From Candidatus Aminicenantota bacterium (GTDB lineage: Bacteria > Acidobacteriota > Aminicenantia > UBA2199): a stretch of DNA of 64,000 nt. Within the stretch, counting starts at the first letter, position 1. Each line of letters begins with the position of its first letter. Below are positions 40,884-50,200 of this stretch, one piece after another. The stretch covers positions 44,429 to 108,428 of the forward strand of contig JAPKZK010000137.1 in assembly GCA_026393835.1 (NCBI GenBank). The letters run 5' to 3'. The position numbers and the translations under genes are program-made. The notes under the pieces are model-generated. The model was not told the origin of the DNA and made no database searches. It saw only the letters and a list, made by a program, of their open reading frames with translations.

Positions 40884-42524
40884 CTATTTGGATTCCGCGT
40901 TGGTGGCGAGTTCTAAACCGTAACCCTGTTTTGCATCGGATTTCTTAAGCATGAAGGCAAGGAAGATGGAGATAATGCCTAAAACCACCAGCATAAATAT
41001 CGGGATAGTATAATTGTACTGGGGGATTTCACCTAGAACCCGCATTTCCTGCATTTTCTGGCTGATCACTTCATTCGACAGCCCCTGGGTTTCCAACCCG
41101 CTTCTAATTTCCTGTAATTTGCTTACCACGGTGGAATTTGTCATATCCAGGACTTTCCCGATGCCCCAGAAGAATGCCAGCAGTCCCCAATTTTGCACGG
41201 TAAACATGGCGGCGTAAGCCGTACCCAACCGGTGTTTGGGAACAATTTTCGCCACCGAAGGCCACATGGCGGCAGGCACCAGGGAAAAAGCAACGCCGAG
41301 GCATATAAGCCCCAGATACCCCAGACCGACGCTCTGGAATAGGGAAAGGGAAATGTGGGCAAAGATCAAGAGCAATGCACCCAGTATCATTAACGAAGCG
41401 GCTTTACCTTTTTTGTCCATAATACTGCCGAAAATGGGGGTAAAGAAAATGGTGGCCATGGGGATTAAGCTGGCCACTTTCGGCCCGTTTGTAACCCATA
41501 CTGCCAGGGTATCTTTGAATATATAAAGGAAACCCAAAAAGAGAATAAATAGGCCCAGGATGGAGATGATCTTACCGGTTTTGTTTTTTATATTGGTGGG
41601 AACCAATGGAAATGCAACCCCGAATATAAACAACCCGATAAAGATCATGGCATTTCCCAATGCCGCGCTTCCGAATAGGGATACCTGGGGAGTGGAGGCG
41701 GGGAGGTTGTATGAGAATCCGAATTTATTGACCAACAGGTCCGGGGCGTACTGCATGAAGGGGAATACCGCCGAATAGAACGCGACGCAGAGTAACGCGA
41801 TAAGAATAAAGGTTTTATCCGTAACCAATTTGACCAGGTCGGAGAATTTGAATTGTTCATCTTCGGAGCTTCCGGTTTCGGCCTCCAGTTGTTTATCGAT
41901 TTTTACATCGAACATCAGGTAGACAAGGTACATGATCAGGCTGACGCCGATAAGGGTAGCGGCGAAGTATACGGCGGTAGGCACATTGCCGTTGGCGATA
42001 TCCGGCGACAATGCGGTTCCCAAAGCTGAACCCAGACGTCCGAAGCCCATGCTGATGGCCATGGCAAGGGCCATCTCATAGCCTTTAAACCATTTCACCA
42101 GCGCCCGCAGCACCACCACGCATGTGACTTCCAGTCCCGTGCCGAATAGGATACGTCCGATGATCATAACCGTTAATTTGCCGGAAGGAGTACTTGCCAG
42201 GACGCCGGCGGCGCCGAGGGCGGTGAGCGCCGAGCCGATAGCGGCGATTGCCCCGAAAACGACCCCTGTTATCCGGATGCCCCATTTGTCCAGGATAATT
42301 CCTCCGACGATGATCATTCCGAAAACATTGGCAATGGTGGTTAAACCGATTAACGTTCCGTAATCGGTGGAGGTGATGCCCATCTGGCTTTCCATCAGGG
42401 GTTTTAGCCCTGAAAAGAAGTCCTGGAACCAGTAGGTGCTGAAGGTTAAACCACTGACCAAAATCATGATAAACCAACGCATTAAGGGTGAGTCTTTAAG
42501 TGTTTGTTTAATTTTTTCTGTCAT
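40884..42524 (-). CDS. MFS transporter, OFA-like
   Basis: 546 residues with twelve predicted membrane helices. GIILDKWGIRITGVVFGAIA is the loop 2-3 motif; RILFGTGLEVTCVVVLRALV and a second-half loop GSIMDKKGKAASLMILGALL support a major facilitator. The extra-long loops (about 400-470 and 460-510) are unusual. Layout resembles oxalate/formate or monocarboxylate exchangers, but the substrate is not set. GAGGAA precedes the ATG. It lies between two hairpins of one repeat family. Confidence 0.88.
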   Translation of the reverse strand: MTEKIKQTLKDSPLMRWFIMILVSGLTFSTYWFQDFFSGLKPLMESQMGITSTDYGTLIGLTTIANVFGMIIVGGIILDKWGIRITGVVFGAIAAIGSALTALGAAGVLASTPSGKLTVMIIGRILFGTGLEVTCVVVLRALVKWFKGYEMALAMAISMGFGRLGSALGTALSPDIANGNVPTAVYFAATLIGVSLIMYLVYLMFDVKIDKQLEAETGSSEDEQFKFSDLVKLVTDKTFILIALLCVAFYSAVFPFMQYAPDLLVNKFGFSYNLPASTPQVSLFGSAALGNAMIFIGLFIFGVAFPLVPTNIKNKTGKIISILGLFILFLGFLYIFKDTLAVWVTNGPKVASLIPMATIFFTPIFGSIMDKKGKAASLMILGALLLIFAHISLSLFQSVGLGYLGLICLGVAFSLVPAAMWPSVAKIVPKHRLGTAYAAMFTVQNWGLLAFFWGIGKVLDMTNSTVVSKLQEIRSGLETQGLSNEVISQKMQEMRVLGEIPQYNYTIPIFMLVVLGIISIFLAFMLKKSDAKQGYGLELATNAESK

Positions 42525-42659
42525 TTTGATTCCTCGTTAATCATAGGGATGATTTTAATGTTTTGATTGGCATAAAAAAATGGTATGAAGATACACAGTT
42601 GACCATTGTTGGATTATATATTAATAATGAATGAAATGCAAATTAAAAGTTTTGTGGGG

Positions 42660-42689
42660 TCCAGGGACCTTTTTTCAAAAAGGTCCCTG
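42660..42689. terminator. Strong hairpin between MFS and M20D genes
   Basis: CCAGGGACCTTTTT-TC-AAAAAGGTCCCTGG, 14-bp arms. It follows the M20D stop on the minus strand and can end that transcript. The flank GGCTGCCGGAGGC resembles GGTCGCCGAAGGC beside the hairpin at 40831. Confidence 0.6.
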
Positions 42690-42706
42690 GCTGCCGGAGG
42701 CATTAA

Positions 42707-44002
42707 TTACTTTTTTTCGTGCTTGTAGAGATAATCCGCGATGATATTGGCCATGAGGTTGACGCCGATGGCAATGTTGTCCTCGTCGGCCGCGAACGTA
42801 GGAGAATGCACGGCGGTCTTATCCATATCCTTCGGTATGACTCCCAAATTCAACATGACCGCGGGTGCAATCTTTCCAAAGAAACTGAAATCCTCCCCGC
42901 CCATTTCCGGTTTTTCCTCCACCAGGGCGGACTTGCTGCCCAGGACGCGCTCGGAGGTTGCCAGGGCCTCTTTAAGTAATCCCGGGTCCGTGTACATTGA
43001 CGGCGAGCCGAATTCGTAGTTAAGGTCGAAGGACGCGCCGGCTGCCTCACAGGTATTCGTGATCAGGCGCGTAATTTTATCTTTAAGAACCTGCCGCTGA
43101 CTATCGCCGTAGTTCCGGACCGTGGCCCAGAGTTCCGCGGATTCGGGGATGATATTGGGGGCTGCGCCGGAGTGGAAATAACCCACAGTGACCACGGTAT
43201 GGTTGCGGACGTCGATCTCACGGGCCACCATGACCTGGAGGGCGGTTACCACCTGCGCGCCAACCACGATGGGATCAACACACAGGAAGGAACCGGCGCC
43301 GTGACAACCTTTGGACTTGATCAACAGTGTGAACCCGTCCACGTTGGCGCAGGCAAAGCCCTGGGTATAACCGATAAAACCCGCTTTAAGCGTATCGTCC
43401 ACATGATAGGCCCAGAAAGCCTGGGGTTTATAGTCCAGGAAGGCCCCCTCCCGGATCATTCTCAAAGCTCCGCCGCAGCATTCCTCCCCGGGTTGGGCAA
43501 TGAAAAGGATCGTACCCGGGAGTTCCTCTCGAATGCCGGCCAGGACTGACGCAACGCCCAGCAGAACAGTGGTATGGATATCATGGCCGCAGGCGTGCAT
43601 TAGGCCCACTTCGCGGCCTTCCGCTGCGACTTTGACCTTTGAGGCAAAGGGGAGCCCAGTTTCTTCGGTAATGGGCAGGGCGTCCATATCGCCTCGCATG
43701 GCGACAATAGGACCCGGGCGTCCGCCTTTTAGAATCCCCACCACCCCGGTTACCGAGTACCCTGTCCGCACTTCCAGGCCAAGCTTGCGGAAGTATTCGG
43801 CCACCAGGGCCGAGGTACGCTTTTCTTGAAGTCCCAGTTCCGGGTGGCAATGGATGTCACGCCGGATGTTAACAAGTTCGGGGGTGAGTTTGTTGGTGAG
43901 GTCCCGGATTTTCGTTTCTAATGGGGAGGCGGCGAATATCTCGCTGCCGCTGCACAGGACAGCAAATACCGCTGTCAGGATTATAAAAGTTCTCTTTTTC
44001 AT
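42707..44002 (-). CDS. Exported M20D amidohydrolase / peptidase
   Basis: 431 residues with a signal peptide (MKKRTFIILTAVFAVLCSGS). It matches the M20D family (hippurate hydrolase / N-acyl amino acid amidohydrolase): RRDIHCHPELGLQE, MRGDMDALPITEETGLPFAS, HACGHDIHTTVLLG and PEMGGEDFSFFG provide metal ligands. The usual forms are cytoplasmic; export here suggests use of peptides or acyl-amino acids in the periplasm. Its promoter ends 6 nt before the ATG. Confidence 0.92.
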   Translation of the reverse strand: MKKRTFIILTAVFAVLCSGSEIFAASPLETKIRDLTNKLTPELVNIRRDIHCHPELGLQEKRTSALVAEYFRKLGLEVRTGYSVTGVVGILKGGRPGPIVAMRGDMDALPITEETGLPFASKVKVAAEGREVGLMHACGHDIHTTVLLGVASVLAGIREELPGTILFIAQPGEECCGGALRMIREGAFLDYKPQAFWAYHVDDTLKAGFIGYTQGFACANVDGFTLLIKSKGCHGAGSFLCVDPIVVGAQVVTALQVMVAREIDVRNHTVVTVGYFHSGAAPNIIPESAELWATVRNYGDSQRQVLKDKITRLITNTCEAAGASFDLNYEFGSPSMYTDPGLLKEALATSERVLGSKSALVEEKPEMGGEDFSFFGKIAPAVMLNLGVIPKDMDKTAVHSPTFAADEDNIAIGVNLMANIIADYLYKHEKK

Positions 44003-44008
44003 TTATTT

Positions 44009-44037
44009 AAAATACCATAATCATGGGAAAATTTCAA
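44009..44037 (-). promoter_or_regulatory. Promoter of the M20D gene, predicted leaderless
   Basis: Minus strand TTGAAA (44037-44032), 17 bp, TATTTT (44014-44009); ATG 44002 is 6 nt later, no Shine-Dalgarno. Confidence 0.6.
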
Positions 44038-44060
44038 CCGGAAAGCAGTAAGGAAAAAAA

Positions 44061-44089
44061 TTGACTATCCATTACAAATCGTTTATAAT
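44061..44089 (+). promoter_or_regulatory. Promoter of the mntA/hepT unit
   Basis: TTGACT (44061-44066), 17 bp, TATAAT (44084-44089); predicted leader about 7 nt before ATG 44104. Confidence 0.75.
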
Positions 44090-44103
44090 AAGGCAGGGTA
44101 AAA

Positions 44104-44403
44104 ATGAACCATTTAACTAAAGATATTGTTCTGACCGAGTTGCGAGAATATAAAGAAAAGAACAAGAAAAAATATCAAATCGTAAAACTGGGTATATTTG
44201 GTTCCATCACCAGGGATGAATTCGATAAACACAGTGATATCGATGTCGTCGTAGAGCTTGAAAAACCGAAAATGTTTGATTTGATCGGGATCAAACAGGA
44301 ACTCGAAGAAATATTCTCCCTTTCTGTAGATATTGTTCGGGTACGCAAGAAAATGAATGAGTTCCTAAAAAATCGCATCGAAAGAGAGGCTATTTTTGTT
44401 TGA
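44104..44403 (+). CDS. mntA: MNT-type nucleotidyltransferase antitoxin
   Basis: 99 residues. LGIFGSITRDEFDKHSDIDV gives GS and DxD, and the rest fits MntA, which silences HepT by adding AMP near its active site. It overlaps the following HepT frame by 8 nt (HepT starts TTG at 44396), the standard arrangement. Its toxin partner carries an internal deletion and frameshift, so this antitoxin has nothing intact to act on in cis. Confidence 0.9.
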   Translation: MNHLTKDIVLTELREYKEKNKKKYQIVKLGIFGSITRDEFDKHSDIDVVVELEKPKMFDLIGIKQELEEIFSLSVDIVRVRKKMNEFLKNRIEREAIFV

Positions 44404-44612
44404 TACAGAGCTGGCAAAGGAAATATTATCTCAAATTCAGCGATCAACCCAAACCATTTTAAAGCGCTTTAAACATAGGAATGAGAGATATTATTACCCA
44501 TCATTATTTCGACCTGGATGCCGAAGTTGTTTTTGATGTATGTGAAAATCATATTGAAGACCTGGCCAAAACAATAAATAAAATTCTTGAACAATTGAAT
44601 CCGCTGGATTGA
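44396..44612 (+). pseudogene. hepT: HepT (HEPN) toxin with internal deletion and frameshift
   Basis: The first 25 codons (FDTELAKEILSQIQRSTQTI then LKRFK) match a HepT start. They are joined, out of frame, to its last 45 codons (GMRDIITHHYFDLDAEVVF then DVCENHIEDLAKTINKILEQ), which keep the RX4H core. About 45-50 codons between are missing. The first frame ends at 44536, the second at 44612. The toxin cannot be made intact. Confidence 0.85.
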
Positions 44613-44683
44613 GTTGGAAAAGAACCTCTGGGAAAATTGTCGCAGTAGGAATGTGGTTATCCGGCGCCCGCCACTCTCCGCAG

Positions 44684-44792
44684 AGACACGGATTGTTCGC
44701 AGACGGGAAGAGAGGATGCGGAAAAGGGATAATTGTTAATTGTCAATTGTTAATGGTTAACTGTTAACGGGGGATTCGAGGAAAAGAGGATA
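44684..44792. repeat. Dispersed direct repeat, copy A
   Basis: GAGACACGGATTGTTCGCAG then ACGGGAAGAGAGG, GCGGAAAAGGGATAATTGTT, AATTGTCAATTGTTAATGGT and ATTCGAGGAAAAGAGGATAT. Copies B (45321-45390, partial) and C (50541-50660) have the same order and orientation. Confidence 0.85.
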
Positions 44793-44829
44793 TACAAAAA
44801 ACCAACTATGAGTTATGGTTTTGAAAGGA

Positions 44830-44858
44830 TTGACAAGTAAATGAAATTGTATTATATT
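44830..44858 (+). promoter_or_regulatory. Promoter of the orphan antitoxin-like gene
   Basis: TTGACA (44830-44835), 17 bp, TATATT (44853-44858), then GGAGGT at 44889-44894 before ATG 44904. Confidence 0.75.
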
Positions 44859-44903
44859 GAATTCGCAGCGTAAGAAAAAATGACGTGCTGGAGGTCCATA
44901 AAA

Positions 44904-45230
44904 ATGCAGAGTGCCCAGGTATCGGATAAAACAGTGCCTAATATGGCAAGAAAGAAGATAGATACTCTTTTTTCAATCGGGGCCGGAGGGGTAGTTGAAA
45001 ATACCTTGAACAAGCTCATTCATTACCAATTGGCTAAATACCGGGAAAACACCGACCAAATCAATCGCGAACTGGAGAGGTTTGAAACACATTATAAAAT
45101 GACTTCAAGTCGATTTTACAAAAAATTTGAGGCCGGAGAGTTGGGAGATAGCGGAGATTTTTTCGAATGGAGCGGCCTGTATGAGAATATGCTGCTGTTC
45201 AGGAAAAGAATGGAGCTGAAGAAAATGTGA
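44904..45230 (+). CDS. Antitoxin-like small protein
   Basis: 108 residues from the ATG with GGAGGT 9 nt upstream; eight upstream codons are rejected. It is helical, with ARKKIDTLFSIGAGGVVENT, LNKLIHYQLAKYRENTDQIN and SGDFFEWSGLYENMLLFRKR. Proteins of this pattern usually stand first in two-gene units whose second gene encodes a toxin-like protein; that is from memory of the pattern, not from a search. The GTG of a 23-codon frame overlaps its stop by 4 nt. Confidence 0.65.
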   Translation: MQSAQVSDKTVPNMARKKIDTLFSIGAGGVVENTLNKLIHYQLAKYRENTDQINRELERFETHYKMTSSRFYKKFEAGELGDSGDFFEWSGLYENMLLFRKRMELKKM

Positions 45231-45298
45231 TCGGTCACGAAGGGATAACCGGGATAGACGTATTAAACACAATCATAAAAGAAATCGTTGGCAAATAG
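45227..45298 (+). pseudogene. 23-codon remnant of the antitoxin's partner
   Basis: GTGA overlap with the previous stop opens MIGHEGITGIDVLNTIIKEI then VGK-stop. The overlap is the usual TA form but the frame is far too short for a toxin, suggesting an internal deletion that kept both ends. The identity of the full protein is unknown. Confidence 0.45.
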
Positions 45299-45320
45299 TC
45301 TGCACGATCCCCATTGAAGA

Positions 45321-45390
45321 AAGCGGAAAAGGGATAATTTTCAATTGTTAATGGTTAATTGTTAATGGGGAATTCGAGGAAAAGAGGCGG
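45321..45390. repeat. Dispersed direct repeat, copy B (partial)
   Basis: AAGCGGAAAAGGGATAATTT, TCAATTGTTAATGGTTAATT and ATTCGAGGAAAAGAGG match the right-hand part of copies A and C. Confidence 0.8.
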
Positions 45391-45529
45391 AACGGAAGAG
45401 CAAAAAAACTGGGTATTCATGATTAGCTCGACCGGCGCTCTATATTTAGTTACCGTATTGCCAGGATATTTGCTGCGGCTTCCATTTTATGCATGGAAAT
45501 TCACGAAAACACGCCGCGGGTGGGCTTTT

Positions 45530-45830
45530 TAATGCAAATAAGTCGCAGTGTACCGGAACATTTGTGTTTTTAGGCGCAAAAAATTGGCAATGTAACGGAG
45601 CATTTGTATCTTTGGGTGTAAAGAAATGGAAATGTAACGTTACATTTGGACTTTTTACTGTTAAAAAATGAAAATGTAACGCGGTTTGCCGTTGTTTTAC
45701 CGTCGAAAAATGGAAATGTAACGAGGATTGGGGATTTTTGCCTGTCAAAAAATGGAAATGCAGCGGGGTTTGCGGTTCTTTTCCACTTAAAAATAGGAAA
45801 TGCGGCGCGTTTGGGATTCTTTCCCAGGGG
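45530..45830. repeat. 42-bp tandem array
   Basis: Seven units with a strict 42-bp period: the core GGAAATGTAACG (variants GTGTACCGG, GAAATGCGGCG) has its AATG at 45547 (AGTG), 45589, 45631, 45673, 45715, 45757 and 45799. The period equals 14 codons, which leaves a 134-codon minus-strand frame open with a LHFHF motif; there is no Shine-Dalgarno or promoter for it. Confidence 0.9.
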
Positions 45831-45902
45831 GAAAATTCGCCTGTCCCCAATTCATTCCCTTTGCTCCCTGATCCACTATTTCAAAAAAATATTCAACCGG
45901 GG

Positions 45903-45932
45903 TTGACTTTCTTTATAAGGGTGTGGTAGATT
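45903..45932 (+). promoter_or_regulatory. Possible promoter of the PRTase/SLOG pair
   Basis: TTGACT (45903-45908), 18 bp, TAGATT (45927-45932). AGGAGA precedes ATG 46003. Confidence 0.4.
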
Positions 45933-46002
45933 TAAATCTTCTAGTGGAACTGCCAAAGTATAAATTAGAAAGATATCTATTGGTCATCATGAGGAGATAC
46001 AA

Positions 46003-46596
46003 ATGGTCAACATAAAACCTTTAAGGCTTCCTGGTAGATGGCGAGAGGGTTTCGCGCTTGACTATCATACGGTCGGCAGCACATATCGTGGCGACGATGA
46101 GTTTGGTCACCCGATTTTTGATACCCAGCGCACCGAACTTGGAGAACTCCTGTACCGGTTGAAGTATCGCTCAGACAATTCAGTGGTTGATGAGATAGCT
46201 ATTACAGCAGCGACTTTTATTACTTCCTGGAATACAGGGGTTGACATAATAATACCGGTGCCTCCGTCACGATCGGTAAGACCACTGCAGCCGGTTTTAA
46301 CTTTGGCAGAATCGTTGAGTAGAAAACTCAATATTCCCAATGTAATTGACGCTGTTGTCACGGTGAAGGACATACCCGAACTTAAGAATGTCTATGACTA
46401 CGACGAGAGGTTACGGCTGCTTCAAGGAGTACACGTCATTCGGTCGTCTATTGTTGAAGGTAAGAGAATTTTGCTCTTTGACGATCTCTATCGCTCAGGT
46501 GCTACAATGAATACCATAACTGCTGCACTCTACGATCATGGTTTAGTCGCTGATGTTTTCGCCCTGGCAATTACTCGTACAAGGAGTAAGTCGTGA
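46003..46596 (+). CDS. ComF-like phosphoribosyltransferase
   Basis: 197 residues. VDIIIPVPPSRSVRPLQP and the PRPP-binding loop ILLFDDLYRSGATMNTITAA are those of a ComF/type I phosphoribosyltransferase. It lacks the N-terminal zinc finger of true ComF. TELGELLYRLKYRSDN is the usual ComF central element. The TGA overlaps the GTG of the next gene, so the two are coupled. The pairing with a SLOG protein suggests nucleotide-related signalling, not competence. Confidence 0.88.
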   Translation: MVNIKPLRLPGRWREGFALDYHTVGSTYRGDDEFGHPIFDTQRTELGELLYRLKYRSDNSVVDEIAITAATFITSWNTGVDIIIPVPPSRSVRPLQPVLTLAESLSRKLNIPNVIDAVVTVKDIPELKNVYDYDERLRLLQGVHVIRSSIVEGKRILLFDDLYRSGATMNTITAALYDHGLVADVFALAITRTRSKS

Positions 46597-47177
46597 TTAA
46601 AGTTTTCATAGGAGGTTCCAGGAAAGTGTCACGTCTTAGCGCCGAAGTGCGACAAAGACTTGATCGAATTATTAAAAAAGGCTTTCCTGTACTCATAGGC
46701 GACGCTAATGGAGTGGACAAAGTTGTCCAGCAATATTTTCATGAACATAACTACAACCAGGTGGAAGTGTTCTGCATGGAAGGAGTTTGTCGTAATAACC
46801 TCGGCGGTTGGCCAACTCGTTCAATCTCAGCGGTCAACAGGAAGAGGGATTTCAGCTATTATTCCTCCAAGGACAGGGTGATGGCAGATGACGCTTCGGT
46901 TGGATTCATGATTTGGGATGGAAAAAGTAAAGGTACACTCACGAATGTTTTCCGGCTTATCAGCCAAAACAAAAAGGTTGTTATTTATACGGCGCCATCA
47001 AAGCAATTCTCAGATTTGAAAAACAAAGCGGACTGGGACGTATTCCTTTCCTCGTCTGGAAACGATTTGGGTAAGCAAGTCGAGAGGAGGGCATTTATTG
47101 AGGGCCGGAAAAGTCAATCGCCGGTTCAACTCAATCTATTTTCAGCAAATAGGCTGCCTGAACATCAACCGGCGTAG
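46593..47177 (+). CDS. SLOG-domain protein (nucleotide-binding Rossmannoid)
   Basis: 194 residues from a GTG that overlaps the upstream stop (GTGA). IKVFIGGSRKVSRLSAEV and FPVLIGDANGVDKVVQQYF are the SLOG/LOG-type nucleotide-binding loops; ASVGFMIWDGKSKGTLTNVF is the second conserved half. SLOG proteins bind or process nucleotide ligands, including NAD-derived signals. With the PRTase it could make or sense a nucleotide derivative; no effector with a membrane part is in the same operon. Role is inference. Confidence 0.8.
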   Translation: MIKVFIGGSRKVSRLSAEVRQRLDRIIKKGFPVLIGDANGVDKVVQQYFHEHNYNQVEVFCMEGVCRNNLGGWPTRSISAVNRKRDFSYYSSKDRVMADDASVGFMIWDGKSKGTLTNVFRLISQNKKVVIYTAPSKQFSDLKNKADWDVFLSSSGNDLGKQVERRAFIEGRKSQSPVQLNLFSANRLPEHQPA

Positions 47178-47270
47178 AATCCATTATCTCTCATCCGGCC
47201 ATAGAAGTTGTTAGAGTTCGGTATAGGAAAGTGTATACAGGAGATGAAAAATGGCAATAACTTTGCCAGC

Positions 47271-50200
47271 TTAGACTTTATGCTTTTTTAGGGCGTCTGT
47301 TTTCTCGTTGATGAAGGCATTTTTCTCTTCGGATATCGGGGTACTCTGGAGCCAGGCTTTGAGATCGTCGAATGACCAGGTAATGGTGAAATCTTCGTTT
47401 AGTACCTGGTTAAATTGTTTCTCACAATCCATTGTATCGGCATCGGTCATTTTTTTGGCGATATTTTCCAGGTAGAGCATTATAGCCCTATCATTTACTT
47501 CAAGGGATAATGATGAAGCCTTATGAAGGGTTTCCAGGGCTTTGAGAAAATCATTGGTTATAATATACAATTCCGCCAGGTTGAGATATGGGTTTGCATA
47601 TTCCGGATTAAGGTCAATAGCTCTGTTAAAATCAAAAATGGCTTTTTTATAGTCTTTTTGAGCATAATAGTTGTTTCCCCGATTATTATAAGCTTCCGCA
47701 TATTCCGGATTAAGTTCAATGGCCCTGTTTAAATCCGGAAGAGCAATATCATAGTCTTTTTGAGCATTAAAAGTGTTTCCGCGGTTATTATAAGCTTCGG
47801 CGGATTCCGGGTTAAGTTCAATTGCTTTGGTAAAATCAGAGATGGCTTTATCATAACTTTTTTGAGCATAATGGAGACCTCCCCGGTTATTAAAAGCAGT
47901 TGCATATTCCGGTTTAAGCTTAATAGCCTTGTCATAATCAGAAAGAGCTTTATCATACTCATTTTGAGTATTATAGACATTTCCCCTATTATTATATGCA
48001 TCGGCATAATTCGGGTTAAGCTCAATAGCTTTGTCATAATCGGAAAGGGCTTTATTATAGTCATTTTGAATATTATAAACATTTCCCCTGTTATTATAGG
48101 CATTAGTATGATTCGGGTTAAGCTCAATAGCCTTGTTATAATTGGAAAGGGCTTTCTCATATTCTTTTTGATAATAATGGGTGTTTCCCCGGTTATTATA
48201 AGCATCCGCATATTCCGGCTTAAGCTCAATGGCCCTGTTAAAATCGAAAAGGGCTTTATCATAATCTTTTAATTCATTATAGGTGTTTCCCCGGTTATTA
48301 TAAGCTTTTGCATAACCCGGATTAAGTTCAATGGCCATGGTATAATCGGATAGAGCTTTATCATAGTTTTTCTGAGCATTATAGCAGATTCCCCGGTTGT
48401 AATAAGCTAACGTATCATCCGGTTTAAGCTCAATGGCTTTGGTATAATCGGATAGAGCGTTGACATAATCATGCTGACCATAATAAACATTTCCACGGTT
48501 GATATAAGCCGCCGCATATTCCGGGTTCAGTTCAATCGCTTTATTGCAGCATTTTAATGATTGGGCATAACTTTTTTTCAGGGCATATTGCCCACCCAGG
48601 CTGCTGTATGTTTTAATGATTTTTTCTTTTATTTTAGCAGAAACAGTTGTTAATCCAGGAATTTTATTAAGAAAAGTCATCGCCTCGTCCAATTTTCCAC
48701 TTCTGCTGTAGAAATCCGCCCATTTGTAAGCTAACAACCGTCTTTGAAAATCCGTAAGCGATTTTTTATTATCTTCTAAAAATGTAAACAGTTCCAATTC
48801 TTCTTCTCCATAAACGTTCCCAAAATTGCCGGTAAAAAGGTTCTGAAGAAAACCGGTAAACAATATATTAAAAACTTTCTTCTGTTTCGCCGATAAGCAC
48901 GGCTTTAATTCATCCATGAAGTGAAACACCCCGAACAGTACCGGCGGATTAAATTCCAGGAGTTCCAAAAAGTGCTTCCGGGTCGATAAAAAAGCCCTTT
49001 CCCGATCTGTCCACATCAACGCATTAATATAATCCAGGAAAGCAGCCTGGAATGTCTCGCCGGTAAACAGGTCTTCCAGTGGTTCCTCCTCTTTCTCTAT
49101 CTCATCCAGGCGTGCGCCCAGGGAAGCGAGGGTATTTTTGCCGAATTCTTCGAATATATGGGAATTGCGATTCGATACAATTTCATTCACCAGGTGCACC
49201 CGGATAAATTCTCGTACTTTCCCATGCATCCTGCGCCCTTGAATAAATGAGTGCCGCTCCGCCATAGTCGACAAAATACCGTTTACTTCCTTTACCGGCA
49301 GCCCCCATATTGCAGACAGCAGCTTATCGTCAAACTGCCGCAACATGGCCAGGTGAAAAACCCATTCCCGGGTCTCATTGTCGCAGTGTTTTAAAAACCG
49401 GTCTACCACACCCTCGATAATATCCTTTATTTGCTCGGATCGGGACTCGAAACTGGCCAATACGTCACCCAGCGGCTTCCCTTCCTGCAACCGATAACAC
49501 ACTTCCTCCACCACCATGGGTATTCCCAGGGTGCACTGCTCCAATTTTTTAATATCCGATTCTTTGATCTCAAGGTCAAAGGCCCTGGTAAATTCATTTA
49601 TCTCTTCCGTATTAAACAGGATTTCATCCAGCGACACATGGTACAACGACTCGCCGGGGAATTGGTCCCTGTAGGCTTTATAATGATTGTTCCTGCCTGA
49701 AAGAATCACTCCCATACGGGGGGCGGCATCCAGGAGTTTTTTTAAAAACAAAGTACGGAACCATTCTTCGATCTTTTCCCTGTCCACCCGCTCGTAAGTA
49801 TCCACCGCCAATAAAACCGGGCTGTCTTTGGAAAGTGCGGACAAACCCTTGACAAGCGCAATGCTCAAGTCATGGTTGGCGTTTTCATACAACGTGAGAT
49901 CTTTTTCCGGTAAAGTACCCTGTTTCCGCAGCCACTCACGGAACTTCAATTCATGCTCATAGGCGAAAGTCAATGCGGCATTCAGTCCTTCCTGGAAGAC
50001 ATCTCCTGCTTTACCCGGCACCGGTATACCGTTTGCGGTTGCCAGGAACTTTAATCCTTCGGTTATAATTTTCGATTCCGGTACAAAATCTTTTCTTTCT
50101 TTCGCCACCTTTTGATTGACTTTATCGACTTCCTCAAGTTTTTTGGTGTAGTCTTTGAAGTACTTTTCAGGTTTCTCCACTTTCTCGCAGAAAGCGGTAT

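Noticed and set aside
45446..45850. 134-codon minus-strand protein of 14-residue repeats
   Set aside because: Open only because the period is a multiple of three; no promoter, SD or domain support.
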